Assembly (NCBI RefSeq): GCF_020782115.1
Contig: NZ_JAJGMW010000012.1
Coordinates: 62,001-126,000 of the forward strand
DNA: 64,000 nt
Source of the DNA: Leeuwenhoekiella parthenopeia
GTDB lineage: Bacteria > Bacteroidota > Bacteroidia > Flavobacteriales > Flavobacteriaceae
Direction of reading: 5' to 3'
In this document: one piece after another, positions 1 through 8,545 of the stretch
Position numbering within the stretch: the stretch's first letter is position 1
Layout of the letters: every line of letters starts with the position of its first letter
Program-made: the position numbers and the translations under genes
Notes under the pieces: generated by a model
Told to the model about the DNA's origin: nothing
Databases searched by the model: none
Seen by the model: the letters and a program-made list of their open reading frames with translations, nothing else

Positions 1-316
1 CATAATCTTTACTGCGCTTGGCAGCATCTGCATATCTAAAGATCACAGCCTTATCCTGATCGGGTTTAAGTTCCCATAACCGGGCATAGGTCTCTACAGC
101 TTTGGCAGCATTTTGAGTATAGTAATACGACTCTGCCAGATTTTTTGTGGCCAGCGTGTCTAGCGGTGTTTGTTCGGCTTCTGCCGTATATGCCTCAATA
201 GCTTCGGTATAGGCTTTATTTGCATAAAGCTTATGAGCCATTTTAAGGTCTTTACTTTGAGAATATCCTAACCGGCAGGCAGCTAGCAGAATAACGAAGA
301 GGGTAATATTTTTCAT
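1..316 (-). CDS. TPR-containing secreted protein, N-terminal fragment (probable OmpA-family partner of PorP/SprF)
   Basis: Only the first ~105 codons are in the window; the gene continues past base 1. The ATG is at 316-314, 17 bp after the PorP/SprF stop, so it is the third gene of a tight operon. The start encodes a signal peptide (about residues 1-20, ending LAACRLGYSQ). It is followed by helical repeats of TPR type (alternating Ala/Tyr pairs such as AIEAYTAEA and AESYYYTQNAAKAVETYA). In Flavobacteriia the gene after a PorP/SprF gene is very often an OmpA-family protein with N-terminal TPR and PD40 repeats that anchors the complex to peptidoglycan. That identity is inferred from context; the OmpA domain itself is outside the window. 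Confidence 0.7.
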   Translation of the reverse strand, partial: MKNITLFVILLAACRLGYSQSKDLKMAHKLYANKAYTEAIEAYTAEAEQTPLDTLATKNLAESYYYTQNAAKAVETYARLWELKPDQDKAVIFRYADAAKRSKDY

Positions 317-333
317 AGTCCTAGTGCTGTAGT

Positions 334-1278
334 TTAAAAGAAACGGGGAGATTTGCGATAAGACGGGATGTCGCTGAAGATATCAAAATCAAAGAGCACC
401 ATCACTTCATGGCTTCCGTTGTTGTACTGTCCCAGATTAGAGGTGGTGTAGTCGTAAGCATAGCCCACGCGTATTCCGGGAGTGACTTCAAAGTTTACCA
501 TTCCGGTAACTGCATCATCAATGCGATAACCTATACCTGCCTCAAAACGCTGATAAAAGCGAACGTTAGTATTTACATCAATGCTAACCGGAGCTCCATT
601 TACCCAGCGAGCCATAAATGACGGCTTGATCTGGAAATCTGCCGAAGGTTCAAAAACGTAACCTCCGGTAAGAAAGTAATGGGTGTTTTCGCTTCCCAGA
701 CGTTGCACGCCATCCTGATCTTCTATGTGTTTTGAAGCAACCAGGTTGGGAGCAGAGAGCCCTACATAGTATTTTTCAGAAAAATAATAGGCACCTATAC
801 CGATGGTAGGATAGGTCTGATTGATATTCTGCTGAAACGAAGGGTCTGTTGCCGGTCCGCCGGTTCCCAGCTGAATGTTGCTAAAATCGGTACTAAAAAA
901 CGATGCACCTGCCTTAAGACCTAAAGAGAGGGTTGCGTTTTCCTGTACTCTGAGCTTATAGGCAAAATCCGCATTAAGGTTGGTTTCCTGCACCACATTG
1001 CCTATTTCATCGTGAACCAGGTTAAGTCCCAGTTCGACGTTATCAGACATCGGTAAATGACCGAAAAAGCTGGCTGTTGTGGGAGCGCCATCTATTCCTA
1101 CCCATTGTGAGCGGTAGAGCGCACCTACTTTGGCTTGGTTTACTGAGGCGTAAGCAGGGTTGATTACGCTCATATTGTACATATACTGTGTGTACTCAGG
1201 ATCTTGCTGTCCATACATGCTACCGCAAAAAAGGACAAGACCTGCAAATACTGTAAATATTGAAGTTGAAATTTTCAT
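334..1278 (-). CDS. PorP/SprF-family type IX secretion outer-membrane protein
   Basis: 314 residues with a signal peptide (about 1-23, ending SMYGQQ), then the family opening QDPEYTQYMYNMSVINPAYA, which is diagnostic of PorP/SprF. The rest alternates short amphipathic strands, as expected for a small outer-membrane beta-barrel, and ends in aromatic-rich strands. PorP/SprF proteins help deliver or anchor type IX cargo with the gliding-motility (type B) C-terminal domain. The gene lies 15 bp after such a cargo gene and 17 bp before a TPR gene, so the three are probably co-transcribed and dedicated to one adhesin-like substrate. It is probably a paralogue rather than the core secretion component. 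Confidence 0.92.
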   Translation of the reverse strand: MKISTSIFTVFAGLVLFCGSMYGQQDPEYTQYMYNMSVINPAYASVNQAKVGALYRSQWVGIDGAPTTASFFGHLPMSDNVELGLNLVHDEIGNVVQETNLNADFAYKLRVQENATLSLGLKAGASFFSTDFSNIQLGTGGPATDPSFQQNINQTYPTIGIGAYYFSEKYYVGLSAPNLVASKHIEDQDGVQRLGSENTHYFLTGGYVFEPSADFQIKPSFMARWVNGAPVSIDVNTNVRFYQRFEAGIGYRIDDAVTGMVNFEVTPGIRVGYAYDYTTSNLGQYNNGSHEVMVLFDFDIFSDIPSYRKSPRFF

Positions 1279-1293
1279 CGAATTAATCCTTTT

Positions 1294-4200
1294 TTATCGG
1301 TTAAGATATACGTTACCTTGTTTTGGAGCGGTCTGGCCGTCGTTGAAGTTTATGATGTAGAAATAAACACCGTTGGGAAGGGTATTGCCTCCCAGGTTAT
1401 TGGTATTGGCCTGGCCATTCCAAAAGCCTGTTGCTGTGTTGCCTTTAAACACGACACTACCATTACGGTTAAATATTTCAATGCTGTAATCGGGATAGAT
1501 GATGTCTATATTTTTCATTTCAAAAACATCATTGATGCCATCTCCGTTAGGTGAGAATCCGTTAGGGATAAATACCGAATCACAACCACTTAGGTCAACC
1601 GTAATGGCAAGACGCTGCGAACTCTCGCAACCACTGGCGGAATTAACGATACCCAGGTAATACGTAGCATTGTCTGCAAGAGCCGTGTTTGCACTAAGAG
1701 CAGCACCACCGGTAGCCGCATTATACGTAACCACGGTAAGCGAACTGTTAACACGCGCTTCAAGATCAGCGATAGTAGGTGAGTCATTAATACAGAATAC
1801 TTCAGCATTTGCAGCCAGAGTAGGAGCAGCAGGATCTTCTGCAACAAACGAGGCAGCAGGAGCACCTACATTTACAGAACTACAGGTTGTTGTGAAATTT
1901 TGTACATCAACAATCGTAAGGGTTGTACTGCCACTGTTAACAATTAATGCCGCATCCAGATCTATGGTAGCCGCTCCTGCGCTAAATGAGAGGGTCTCCG
2001 TGATTTCTCCGCTTGTGTTGGCTCCGCTTAATACGTAGGTTACAAAATAATCAGCATCAGCTAAAAGCGTTGCTCCAGATAAGCTTACGCTAACAGGCTC
2101 ACCAAAACAAACATCTGCTATTGAAACCGAGAGTCCGGCAGCATCAGGTAATGTAAGCACCTCAAAATCATCAGAAACTACTAATGGGTCAGAATCACAA
2201 CCAGCTGAACTGCTCACCAAAGTAAGGGTGAAGGTTGTAATGCCGGTTTCGGTAAGTGAAGTAGCCGGGATTTCGAAGCTTCCGGCACCAGAGGCAATAC
2301 TTAAAGTTGCTATCACATCGGTTGCTTCATTAGCTCCGGAAAGATCGTAGGTTATAGTATAATCGCCATCGGCCAGGCCGGTAGCGTTTGTAAAGCTTAC
2401 AAATCCGTTTTCGTTTAGGCAGATATCTGAAGCCTCCAGTTGTCCATCAGCCACATCAGGAATAGGATTTACAACAAATTCTACGCTTGCCGTAGTTGTA
2501 CTTACACACGACGTAACAGGATTGATTACCTGAGTAATACTAAAAGAAGTTGTACCGGCATTCGCAAGAGTTGCAGCAGCTAAATCAATTGTAGCAGCCC
2601 CATCAGTGAACGTCAGGGTTTCGGTAGCCGAAGCAGTGTTGGCTCCGCTAAGCGAATAGGTCACTTCGTAATCGCCGTCAACCAGATCTGTACCGGTGAT
2701 TTCAACACGGGTTCCTTCTTCCAGACAAATATCGGCTACTGCGAGGTCTTCGCTTTCGATTACAGGCAGCGGATTGATAACAAAATCAGTTGAAATATCC
2801 AGACTTTCTGTAAAGCAGCTGCTGTCGTCATTTGTAACGCTTGTAATACTTAAGGTCACCGCACCTGTGTTTGCCAGAAGTGCTGCATCAATTGCAAATA
2901 CAGCCTCACCACCAACTACAGGAATATTAGCCGCAATGGCACTACTTGTTGATGCGCCACTGGCGTTGTAATTAAATGTATAACTTCCATCACTTAGGTT
3001 AGGTGCGTTTAATGTGGCATTAACAGGTGAATCATTTAAACAAACATCATCAACACTTAAAGTAGCGCCGGTTAAATCTGGAGGAGAAACAATGGTGAAA
3101 TCTTCACTTACGGCGGTATTAGTACTTTCACAAAGAGTGGAAGTATTTACAAACGAAGTTAGATTTACCGTGGTGGTACCTGCATTTGAAATTAAAGCAG
3201 AGTCGATAACCAGAGTACCGGTTCCTGAAGCAATAGTTACCGTAGCAGTCTGAGTCGTTTGCGTGTTAGCACCACTAAGATCGTAAGTTACGGTATACGT
3301 GCCATCAGCTAGAGTACCGGTAGTATCTGATAAAACCAGTGATGCATCGTCTCCCTGACAGGTGCCGGTAATCTGATTGATGCTAAGGTTTGAAAAGTCA
3401 GGGTTTGGATTTATGATGAAATCAATACTCAGTCCGGTTACAGCGGCTTCACATTCATTAGCTGTATTGAGGTCTGTAATTTGAGTAATACTAAGTGTAT
3501 TGTTGCCTGTGTTAACTAAATCTGCTGCTGCGATTGTAAAATCACTTTCGCCTGAAGCAAAAACCAGAGTGGCGGTTTGATCAGTTAGCGTGTTAGCGCC
3601 CGTAAGCTGATACACGATTTCATAGGTTCCGTCTACGACATTAGGGTTAGAAAGGCTAAAACTAACAGCATCACCTTCGCAGGATGCGTCAGTCGTTAAA
3701 ACCGTATCAACCAAACCTGGAAGCGGATTTACCATAAGGTCAACTGAAGCCGGTATTCCTGCACTGGGGCAATCCTGATTTTCGGTTGTAACTGCTGTAA
3801 TAGTGATGGTTGTAGTACCCGGATTTGCAACCGTAGCTGTATCAAGGCTAAAACTTGTCTCACCGTTAGTAAAGGTTACCGGGATTGTAGTTTCAGCAGC
3901 GGTATTGTCACCTGTTAGGGTATAGGTGAGGTTGTAGACACCATCTGCAACCAGTGCAGGATTGGCGCTTATCGCTACACTTGCGTTTTCTCCCTCGCAA
4001 ATCGCTTCTGCGGTAATCAAGCTCTCCGCAAGGTTTGGAGTAGCAACGATGGTAAAGCTTGCGGTGGGATTGGTGAGGTTAGTAGCCGTACACGTAGTTG
4101 TAGTATTAACTACAGAGGTCAGGGTAAGCGTAGTTTCCCCGTTTTGCAATAAAGTTGAAGGAATACTGAATGTCCCTGTTCCATTGGTAATCGCAACGTT

Positions 4201-5991
4201 GGTAGCAGTCTCACCGGTCGCATTGATCGCACCACTGAGGTCATAGGTAAAATCATAGGAGCCATCTGCCAGGTTGGCCGGATTGGAAGTGTCTGTGATC
4301 GTAACGCGTACTTCTTCACTTTCGCAGGCGCTTGCAACACTTACACTAAGGGTTTGAGCATCCGGAAGCGGATCTATAGTAAATGTGCTAGAAATAGCTG
4401 TAGCCGTAACACAAGCAGCTTCATTGGCAACCGAATCTAAAGTAGCCGTGTAATCACCTGCTGCCGGCAATGCACTTGCCATTAAAGTTATAGATGCAGC
4501 GCCATTGGTTACGTTAGCGGTCTGGGTATATTGCTGAGAAGTAGTGCCGGTGGTCAGGGTGTACGTAAAGTTATAATCTCCGTTAATTAATTCAATAGCC
4601 GGAGTAGTACCGCTGTCTGCTATAGAAAGCGTAGCATTTTCACCAAAACAAAGGGGTTGGTTTACACTGATTTGAGTATCTGAAGCGTCAGGTAAAGCGA
4701 CGATTGTAAGTGTATCAACGAGTTCGGCAATTAGCGCCTCACAGTTACCGTTTGTATTGGGATCTAGTATTTGTGTGATGCGCAATTCAGCCATGCCGGC
4801 AGCGGTAAAAAAGGCAGAGTTTACGGGAAAGCTACCTTCACCGTTAGTTATAGTAACGGTAAGGGTTTCGGTGCCGGTATTTGGTGCAGGACTTACGCTA
4901 TACGTGACTTCGTAATCGCCGTCTGCAATGACAGCCGGGTCACCGGTTATGGTAGCAACAGGATTTACAGGTAATTCATTTTCACATATAATGTCTTCAT
5001 CATCGGTTGGAAACGTAAGTTCCAGAGAAGCATTGGTGAAATCTGCAACATCCTCAATTACGATGGTGACGTTAATACGACTTTCATCACATATTTGGTT
5101 TATAGGCTCTACGATATAGGTAAAGATATATGTGCCGCCACCCAGGGTATTGCGTATACGCTCAATGTTAATAAAGCTGTCATTTACGCCACTTATTTCA
5201 TTGGTTGTAATTTCTTCCCAATAGCCTCCGTCGTCTTCATTGATTATGGCGTCGCGTAAATTGTAATTGGTTTGACCCGATAGATCTTCAGTTTCACAAA
5301 AGGTGGTTTGTGCTGCAGGATTGGGATCTCCAGATTCCGGAGCAGGGGTCACTTCTAAAACGACGGTACTGCTCAGCTGGTCAGAGTTAGGAGGAAAGCA
5401 ATCCAAAGCTACCTGATCGGTGATGGTATACGTAAAGGTGTAAGTACCGGTACCGGCCTGAGCAGCATTAAATCTACTTCTTTCAAGAGCTCCGCTTAGC
5501 GATGCAACACTATCTCCATTATCATTATCTACTGCGGTAAGAGACCAGTTTCCGGGTACAGTTGCAGAGGGGTTTCCTCCTGTAAATTGAAAAAGGTTTA
5601 CACTTGGATTGTCATCGCAAGCCACCGCATTCATGTTGTCACCTCCGGGATAACCCGCCAGATTGAGCGTAATGGTAGCACTTTCTCCACAACTTGAATT
5701 GGTATAGGTATAAGTGAAAACACCACCGGTACTTATAACGTAGGTGTCTAAAATACCGGTATTGACATCAAGCCCGCCGGATAAATCGTTATCCGTCCAG
5801 GTTCCTCCGGGTTGTGGAGTTCCGTTAAGACGGGAAAACAGATCAATCTCTTGTTGCGAGCTTTTGTCACATAAATCGATTGTGTTGTCTTCCCCGGCAC
5901 ATTGCGCAAAGGTTTTAGTAGAAAAACCAACAGAAAAAAATAGGAAAAGCACGAAAATTGCTCTTCCAAGAAGCGTAGAGTTCCTAATCAT
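1294..5991 (-). CDS. Giant repeat surface protein with gliding-motility (T9SS type B) C-terminal domain
   Basis: 1565 residues. A signal peptide (1-29, ending STKTFAQ) precedes Cys-rich PKD/Ig-like segments (about 30-320). Ten tandem repeats of roughly 100-115 residues follow (about 320-1390), each built around DGxYxxTYxLSGAN and carrying a conserved pair of Cys. The last ~90 residues begin FIPNGFSPNGDGINDVFE and hold EIFNRNGSVVFKG, the type B sorting domain recognised by the type IX secretion system. The protein is therefore predicted to be exported and held at the cell surface. An adhesin, gliding or matrix role is inference. It heads an operon with the PorP/SprF and TPR genes. The repeats are diverged, so they are not simple recent duplications. 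Confidence 0.93.
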   Translation of the reverse strand: MIRNSTLLGRAIFVLFLFFSVGFSTKTFAQCAGEDNTIDLCDKSSQQEIDLFSRLNGTPQPGGTWTDNDLSGGLDVNTGILDTYVISTGGVFTYTYTNSSCGESATITLNLAGYPGGDNMNAVACDDNPSVNLFQFTGGNPSATVPGNWSLTAVDNDNGDSVASLSGALERSRFNAAQAGTGTYTFTYTITDQVALDCFPPNSDQLSSTVVLEVTPAPESGDPNPAAQTTFCETEDLSGQTNYNLRDAIINEDDGGYWEEITTNEISGVNDSFINIERIRNTLGGGTYIFTYIVEPINQICDESRINVTIVIEDVADFTNASLELTFPTDDEDIICENELPVNPVATITGDPAVIADGDYEVTYSVSPAPNTGTETLTVTITNGEGSFPVNSAFFTAAGMAELRITQILDPNTNGNCEALIAELVDTLTIVALPDASDTQISVNQPLCFGENATLSIADSGTTPAIELINGDYNFTYTLTTGTTSQQYTQTANVTNGAASITLMASALPAAGDYTATLDSVANEAACVTATAISSTFTIDPLPDAQTLSVSVASACESEEVRVTITDTSNPANLADGSYDFTYDLSGAINATGETATNVAITNGTGTFSIPSTLLQNGETTLTLTSVVNTTTTCTATNLTNPTASFTIVATPNLAESLITAEAICEGENASVAISANPALVADGVYNLTYTLTGDNTAAETTIPVTFTNGETSFSLDTATVANPGTTTITITAVTTENQDCPSAGIPASVDLMVNPLPGLVDTVLTTDASCEGDAVSFSLSNPNVVDGTYEIVYQLTGANTLTDQTATLVFASGESDFTIAAADLVNTGNNTLSITQITDLNTANECEAAVTGLSIDFIINPNPDFSNLSINQITGTCQGDDASLVLSDTTGTLADGTYTVTYDLSGANTQTTQTATVTIASGTGTLVIDSALISNAGTTTVNLTSFVNTSTLCESTNTAVSEDFTIVSPPDLTGATLSVDDVCLNDSPVNATLNAPNLSDGSYTFNYNASGASTSSAIAANIPVVGGEAVFAIDAALLANTGAVTLSITSVTNDDSSCFTESLDISTDFVINPLPVIESEDLAVADICLEEGTRVEITGTDLVDGDYEVTYSLSGANTASATETLTFTDGAATIDLAAATLANAGTTSFSITQVINPVTSCVSTTTASVEFVVNPIPDVADGQLEASDICLNENGFVSFTNATGLADGDYTITYDLSGANEATDVIATLSIASGAGSFEIPATSLTETGITTFTLTLVSSSAGCDSDPLVVSDDFEVLTLPDAAGLSVSIADVCFGEPVSVSLSGATLLADADYFVTYVLSGANTSGEITETLSFSAGAATIDLDAALIVNSGSTTLTIVDVQNFTTTCSSVNVGAPAASFVAEDPAAPTLAANAEVFCINDSPTIADLEARVNSSLTVVTYNAATGGAALSANTALADNATYYLGIVNSASGCESSQRLAITVDLSGCDSVFIPNGFSPNGDGINDVFEMKNIDIIYPDYSIEIFNRNGSVVFKGNTATGFWNGQANTNNLGGNTLPNGVYFYIINFNDGQTAPKQGNVYLNR
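1830..5050 (-). repeat. Ten degenerate ~320-bp coding repeats
   Basis: In-frame tandem repeats inside the giant surface protein gene. Each unit encodes about 105 residues with the pattern CxGE/CLN near the start, LADGxYxxTYxLSGAN in the middle and NxxTxC near the end, joined by a short linker (NPLPD or similar). Boundaries are approximate, set by eye from the translated units. Confidence 0.85.
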
Positions 5992-6099
5992 AAGAGTTGG
6001 GTTAGTAAAGTTTTATGCAAGTCAAATCGATAAATTACACATATTGACGATCAAATGTAAAATAATAAATTGAATTTTTAGATTTTTTATCATTTACAA

Positions 6100-7110
6100 T
6101 CATAAATTTTCCACTTTACCGTCCGGATATTTAGCGAAACGCTTCTTTTCGGGTTCATGGGTGTGTTCGTTTGAGGGCCAGGGCCATCCGCCGAAGGAAT
6201 CCTGCTGGAAGCGCATAAAGGCATCTTCTATGTCTTTACGGGAATTGCCTACAAAGGGTCCGTGCTTAACCACCGGCTCCCCGATGGGTTTTCCCTGAAG
6301 GAGTAGTAGATGTGCTTTTGTTGAGCCGTTGTTAAGCGTAAGTTGCTCTGTAGCTTCTGCGCGAATGTGGTGCATAACGGGGATTTCAAAACCTTCGGCC
6401 TCCAGTTGCTCCCCTTCATAAAAGTAGAGGGAACGGTTAGAATCTTCGGCACCTTCAGGAAGAGTAAAACTTGCATTCGGGTCCAGGCTAATCAACCAGA
6501 TTTGAATATCGTTTTCAGGATTTGCCGCCCAGGAATCCGGTGCTGGGTTTAAAGCAGACTGGTTTTTAAAGCTTCCGGCGATGAGTTTTATTTTTATGGA
6601 ATTGCCCTCTGCATCGGTTTGTTCTATCACAGGGATTTTTGAATTCCACATCATTCCAAAATAGGGTTCTACTTTTTTGCTTTTCGCAGGAAGATTCAGC
6701 CATATTTGAAACAGTAAAAGCGGGTTCTCAGCTTCTTCATTCAATAAGGGAAACATTTCGCTGTGCTGAACTCCCTTTCCGGCAGTCATCCACTGCACAT
6801 CACCATTGCCAAAACGTCCTGCAGCTCCCAACGAATCGGAGTGATCAACAAAGCCTTTTTCACAAACGGTAACCGTCTCAAAACCCACGTGCGGATGCGC
6901 AGGAAAACCGGGCACTTTAGAACCATGGTACATCGCCCAGCCGTCTTTTTGTACAAAATCCTGACCTATATAGCGACCGGCTAAAGAAGCATCGGGCCCC
7001 AGTTTGCCATTCCCCTTTGGGTAGTTGTCGTTGTGAAATGCACAAAATAGAAAGGGATCCTGAGTATCCCAGGGCATTTGAAGCCGGGTAATTTTTTGAA
7101 TAGCTGCCAT
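6100..7110 (-). CDS. Pirin family bicupin protein
   Basis: 336 residues. The N-terminal cupin holds the pirin signature FPAHPHVGFETVTV (about residues 71-84), then DHSDSLGA and GVQHSEMFP, which supply the His and Glu metal ligands seen in pirins and YhhW/YhaK quercetinases. A second cupin-like half follows to a short basic tail. Bacterial pirins are cytoplasmic and act as quercetinase-like dioxygenases or redox/stress proteins; the substrate here cannot be read from sequence. The gene stands alone: it is divergent from yjbQ (135 bp between starts) and 108 bp from the upstream surface-protein gene. It is slightly longer than typical 230-300-residue pirins, in the long subgroup common in Bacteroidota. 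Confidence 0.88.
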   Translation of the reverse strand: MAAIQKITRLQMPWDTQDPFLFCAFHNDNYPKGNGKLGPDASLAGRYIGQDFVQKDGWAMYHGSKVPGFPAHPHVGFETVTVCEKGFVDHSDSLGAAGRFGNGDVQWMTAGKGVQHSEMFPLLNEEAENPLLLFQIWLNLPAKSKKVEPYFGMMWNSKIPVIEQTDAEGNSIKIKLIAGSFKNQSALNPAPDSWAANPENDIQIWLISLDPNASFTLPEGAEDSNRSLYFYEGEQLEAEGFEIPVMHHIRAEATEQLTLNNGSTKAHLLLLQGKPIGEPVVKHGPFVGNSRKDIEDAFMRFQQDSFGGWPWPSNEHTHEPEKKRFAKYPDGKVENL

Positions 7111-7245
7111 ATCGTAGATTTTTTGGTTCTAACGAATATAGGCACCGGCCTTCAATTTCTAAAGGGGAGTTATAAACACTTATTCACAGACTGTTTACGC
7201 GGTGTAGTCTGCATTTTGTAATTTTCACTTCCAAAAAAAATATCG

Positions 7246-7668
7246 ATGAAGTTTTTTCAAAAAGAAATAAGCCTGCAGTCCCGTCGTCGCGGGTTTCACC
7301 TGATTACATCAGAAATCACGGGTCAGTTAAACGAGTTGAGCCAGATTAGCACCGGTCAATTGCAGGTGTTTATCAAGCACACTTCGGCATCGCTTACCAT
7401 AAATGAAAATGCAGATCCAACGGTACGGGAAGATTTTGAAAGCCATATCAATAAAATGGTGCCCGAAAATGCACCCTATTACAAACATACCTTTGAAGGT
7501 CCTGACGATATGCCTGCCCACATTAAAGCCAGTCTGATGGGAACTTCGGTAAACATACCGGTCACCAACGGCCGATTGAATCTGGGCACCTGGCAGGGGA
7601 TTTACCTCTGTGAGCACCGCAATCACGGCGGCAGTCGCAAGGTGGTTCTTACCTTATTTGGTGTGTAA
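7246..7668 (+). CDS. Secondary thiamine-phosphate synthase / YjbQ family protein
   Basis: 140 residues, full length for UPF0047/YjbQ. The conserved core is visible: HTSASLTINENAD (about 43-55), DDMPAHIKASLMG (about 88-100), and the C-terminal LGTWQGIYLCEHR followed by RKVVLTLFGV. YjbQ proteins are small cytoplasmic trimers; the E. coli member has weak thiamine-phosphate synthase activity, and the true role is unsettled. The ATG at 7246 is chosen because the family starts at this point. The 3' end overlaps the convergent HAD phosphatase gene by 15 bp. Confidence 0.92.
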   Translation: MKFFQKEISLQSRRRGFHLITSEITGQLNELSQISTGQLQVFIKHTSASLTINENADPTVREDFESHINKMVPENAPYYKHTFEGPDDMPAHIKASLMGTSVNIPVTNGRLNLGTWQGIYLCEHRNHGGSRKVVLTLFGV

Positions 7669-8475
7669 CTGGTTTTTTATAGCGACCAGTTGCTCCAAAA
7701 TGTGTTCTACACCATTTTCAATATTGCTTTTGGTGGAGTAATTAGCAGCTTTCGCAACATTGGGATGTGCGTTTTGCATAGCAAAGCTGAATGCTGCCTG
7801 CTCAATCATTTCCAGATCGTTGTTGTAATCGCCAAAAGCCATCGTTTGGTCTTTAGAAATATTCAGTTTTTGCTGAAGCAATTTTAAGGCGCGACCTTTG
7901 TCGGTATCCAGATGGCTGATATCCAGCCAGTTTTCGCCGCTTACCTTGACTTTTACTTCGTCTTCAATATCTCTTACCCGGGGATACGTGGTTTCCTCAG
8001 AACCGCCAAAGCTGTACACAGCAATTTTGAAGAAGGAGTCTTCGGTAATCGCGGTAAGGTCTTCGACGTTTTTGTATTTGGTATAATACTCTTTAAATAT
8101 TTCGAGAAATTCATCGTGGTTAGACTCCACATAGGCCTGCTCTCTTCCGCAGAGCACAATATGCGCATCTTCAATGTCGCGCATACGCCTGATGAGTTTG
8201 TGAACGGTTTCGGTATCTATGGTGCAGGTGTCCAAAACTTCTTCACCTTTTACGGTAATCCCTCCATTTTCGGCAATGACAAAAATATCATCTTTTATAG
8301 GGGCGAGTTTTGAAACAATGCTGTAATACTGTCTGCCGCTGGCTGCCACAAACGGAATGTCGTGTGCCTGCAACTCTTTAAACAGTTCAAAAAAACGATC
8401 GCTTACCTGGTCTTTGTGATTAAGGAGCGTACCGTCCATATCTGAAATGACCAATTTTACCTGTGATAAATCCAT
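7654..8475 (-). CDS. Cof-type HAD-IIB family phosphatase
   Basis: 273 residues. HAD motif I is at the start (VISDMDGTLLNHKD, nucleophile Asp about 11), motif II is VAASGRQYYS, the Lys of motif III lies in DTDKGRALKLL, and motif IV is FGDYNNDLEMI. The ~100-residue cap between motifs II and III makes it subfamily IIB (Cof). These cytosolic Mg-dependent enzymes hydrolyse small phosphorylated sugars or cofactors; the substrate is not predictable. A -7 box (TATCTTTG, minus strand 8488-8481) lies so close to the ATG that the transcript may have almost no leader. Confidence 0.92.
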   Translation of the reverse strand: MDLSQVKLVISDMDGTLLNHKDQVSDRFFELFKELQAHDIPFVAASGRQYYSIVSKLAPIKDDIFVIAENGGITVKGEEVLDTCTIDTETVHKLIRRMRDIEDAHIVLCGREQAYVESNHDEFLEIFKEYYTKYKNVEDLTAITEDSFFKIAVYSFGGSEETTYPRVRDIEDEVKVKVSGENWLDISHLDTDKGRALKLLQQKLNISKDQTMAFGDYNNDLEMIEQAAFSFAMQNAHPNVAKAANYSTKSNIENGVEHILEQLVAIKNQLHTK

Positions 8476-8480
8476 AGCCG

Positions 8481-8488
8481 CAAAGATA
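8481..8488 (-). promoter_or_regulatory. Bacteroidota -7 box TATCTTTG for the HAD phosphatase
   Basis: The minus strand reads TATCTTTG, a perfect TAnnTTTG match, five bases before the ATG (8475). Transcription would start at or next to the start codon, implying a leaderless or very short-leader mRNA. No clear -33 TTTG is visible; TTTTAAG lies about 16 bp further upstream. Confidence 0.5.
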
Positions 8489-8545
8489 CTTTAAAGCTTC
8501 AGCCTTAAAACCGATTTTATATTAATTCAATCTTAAATCCCAGGT

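Noticed and set aside
1670-2038. 122-codon plus-strand frame inside the giant surface protein gene
   Set aside because: Shadow of the Ser/Thr/Ala-rich repeats; similar frames recur at each repeat.
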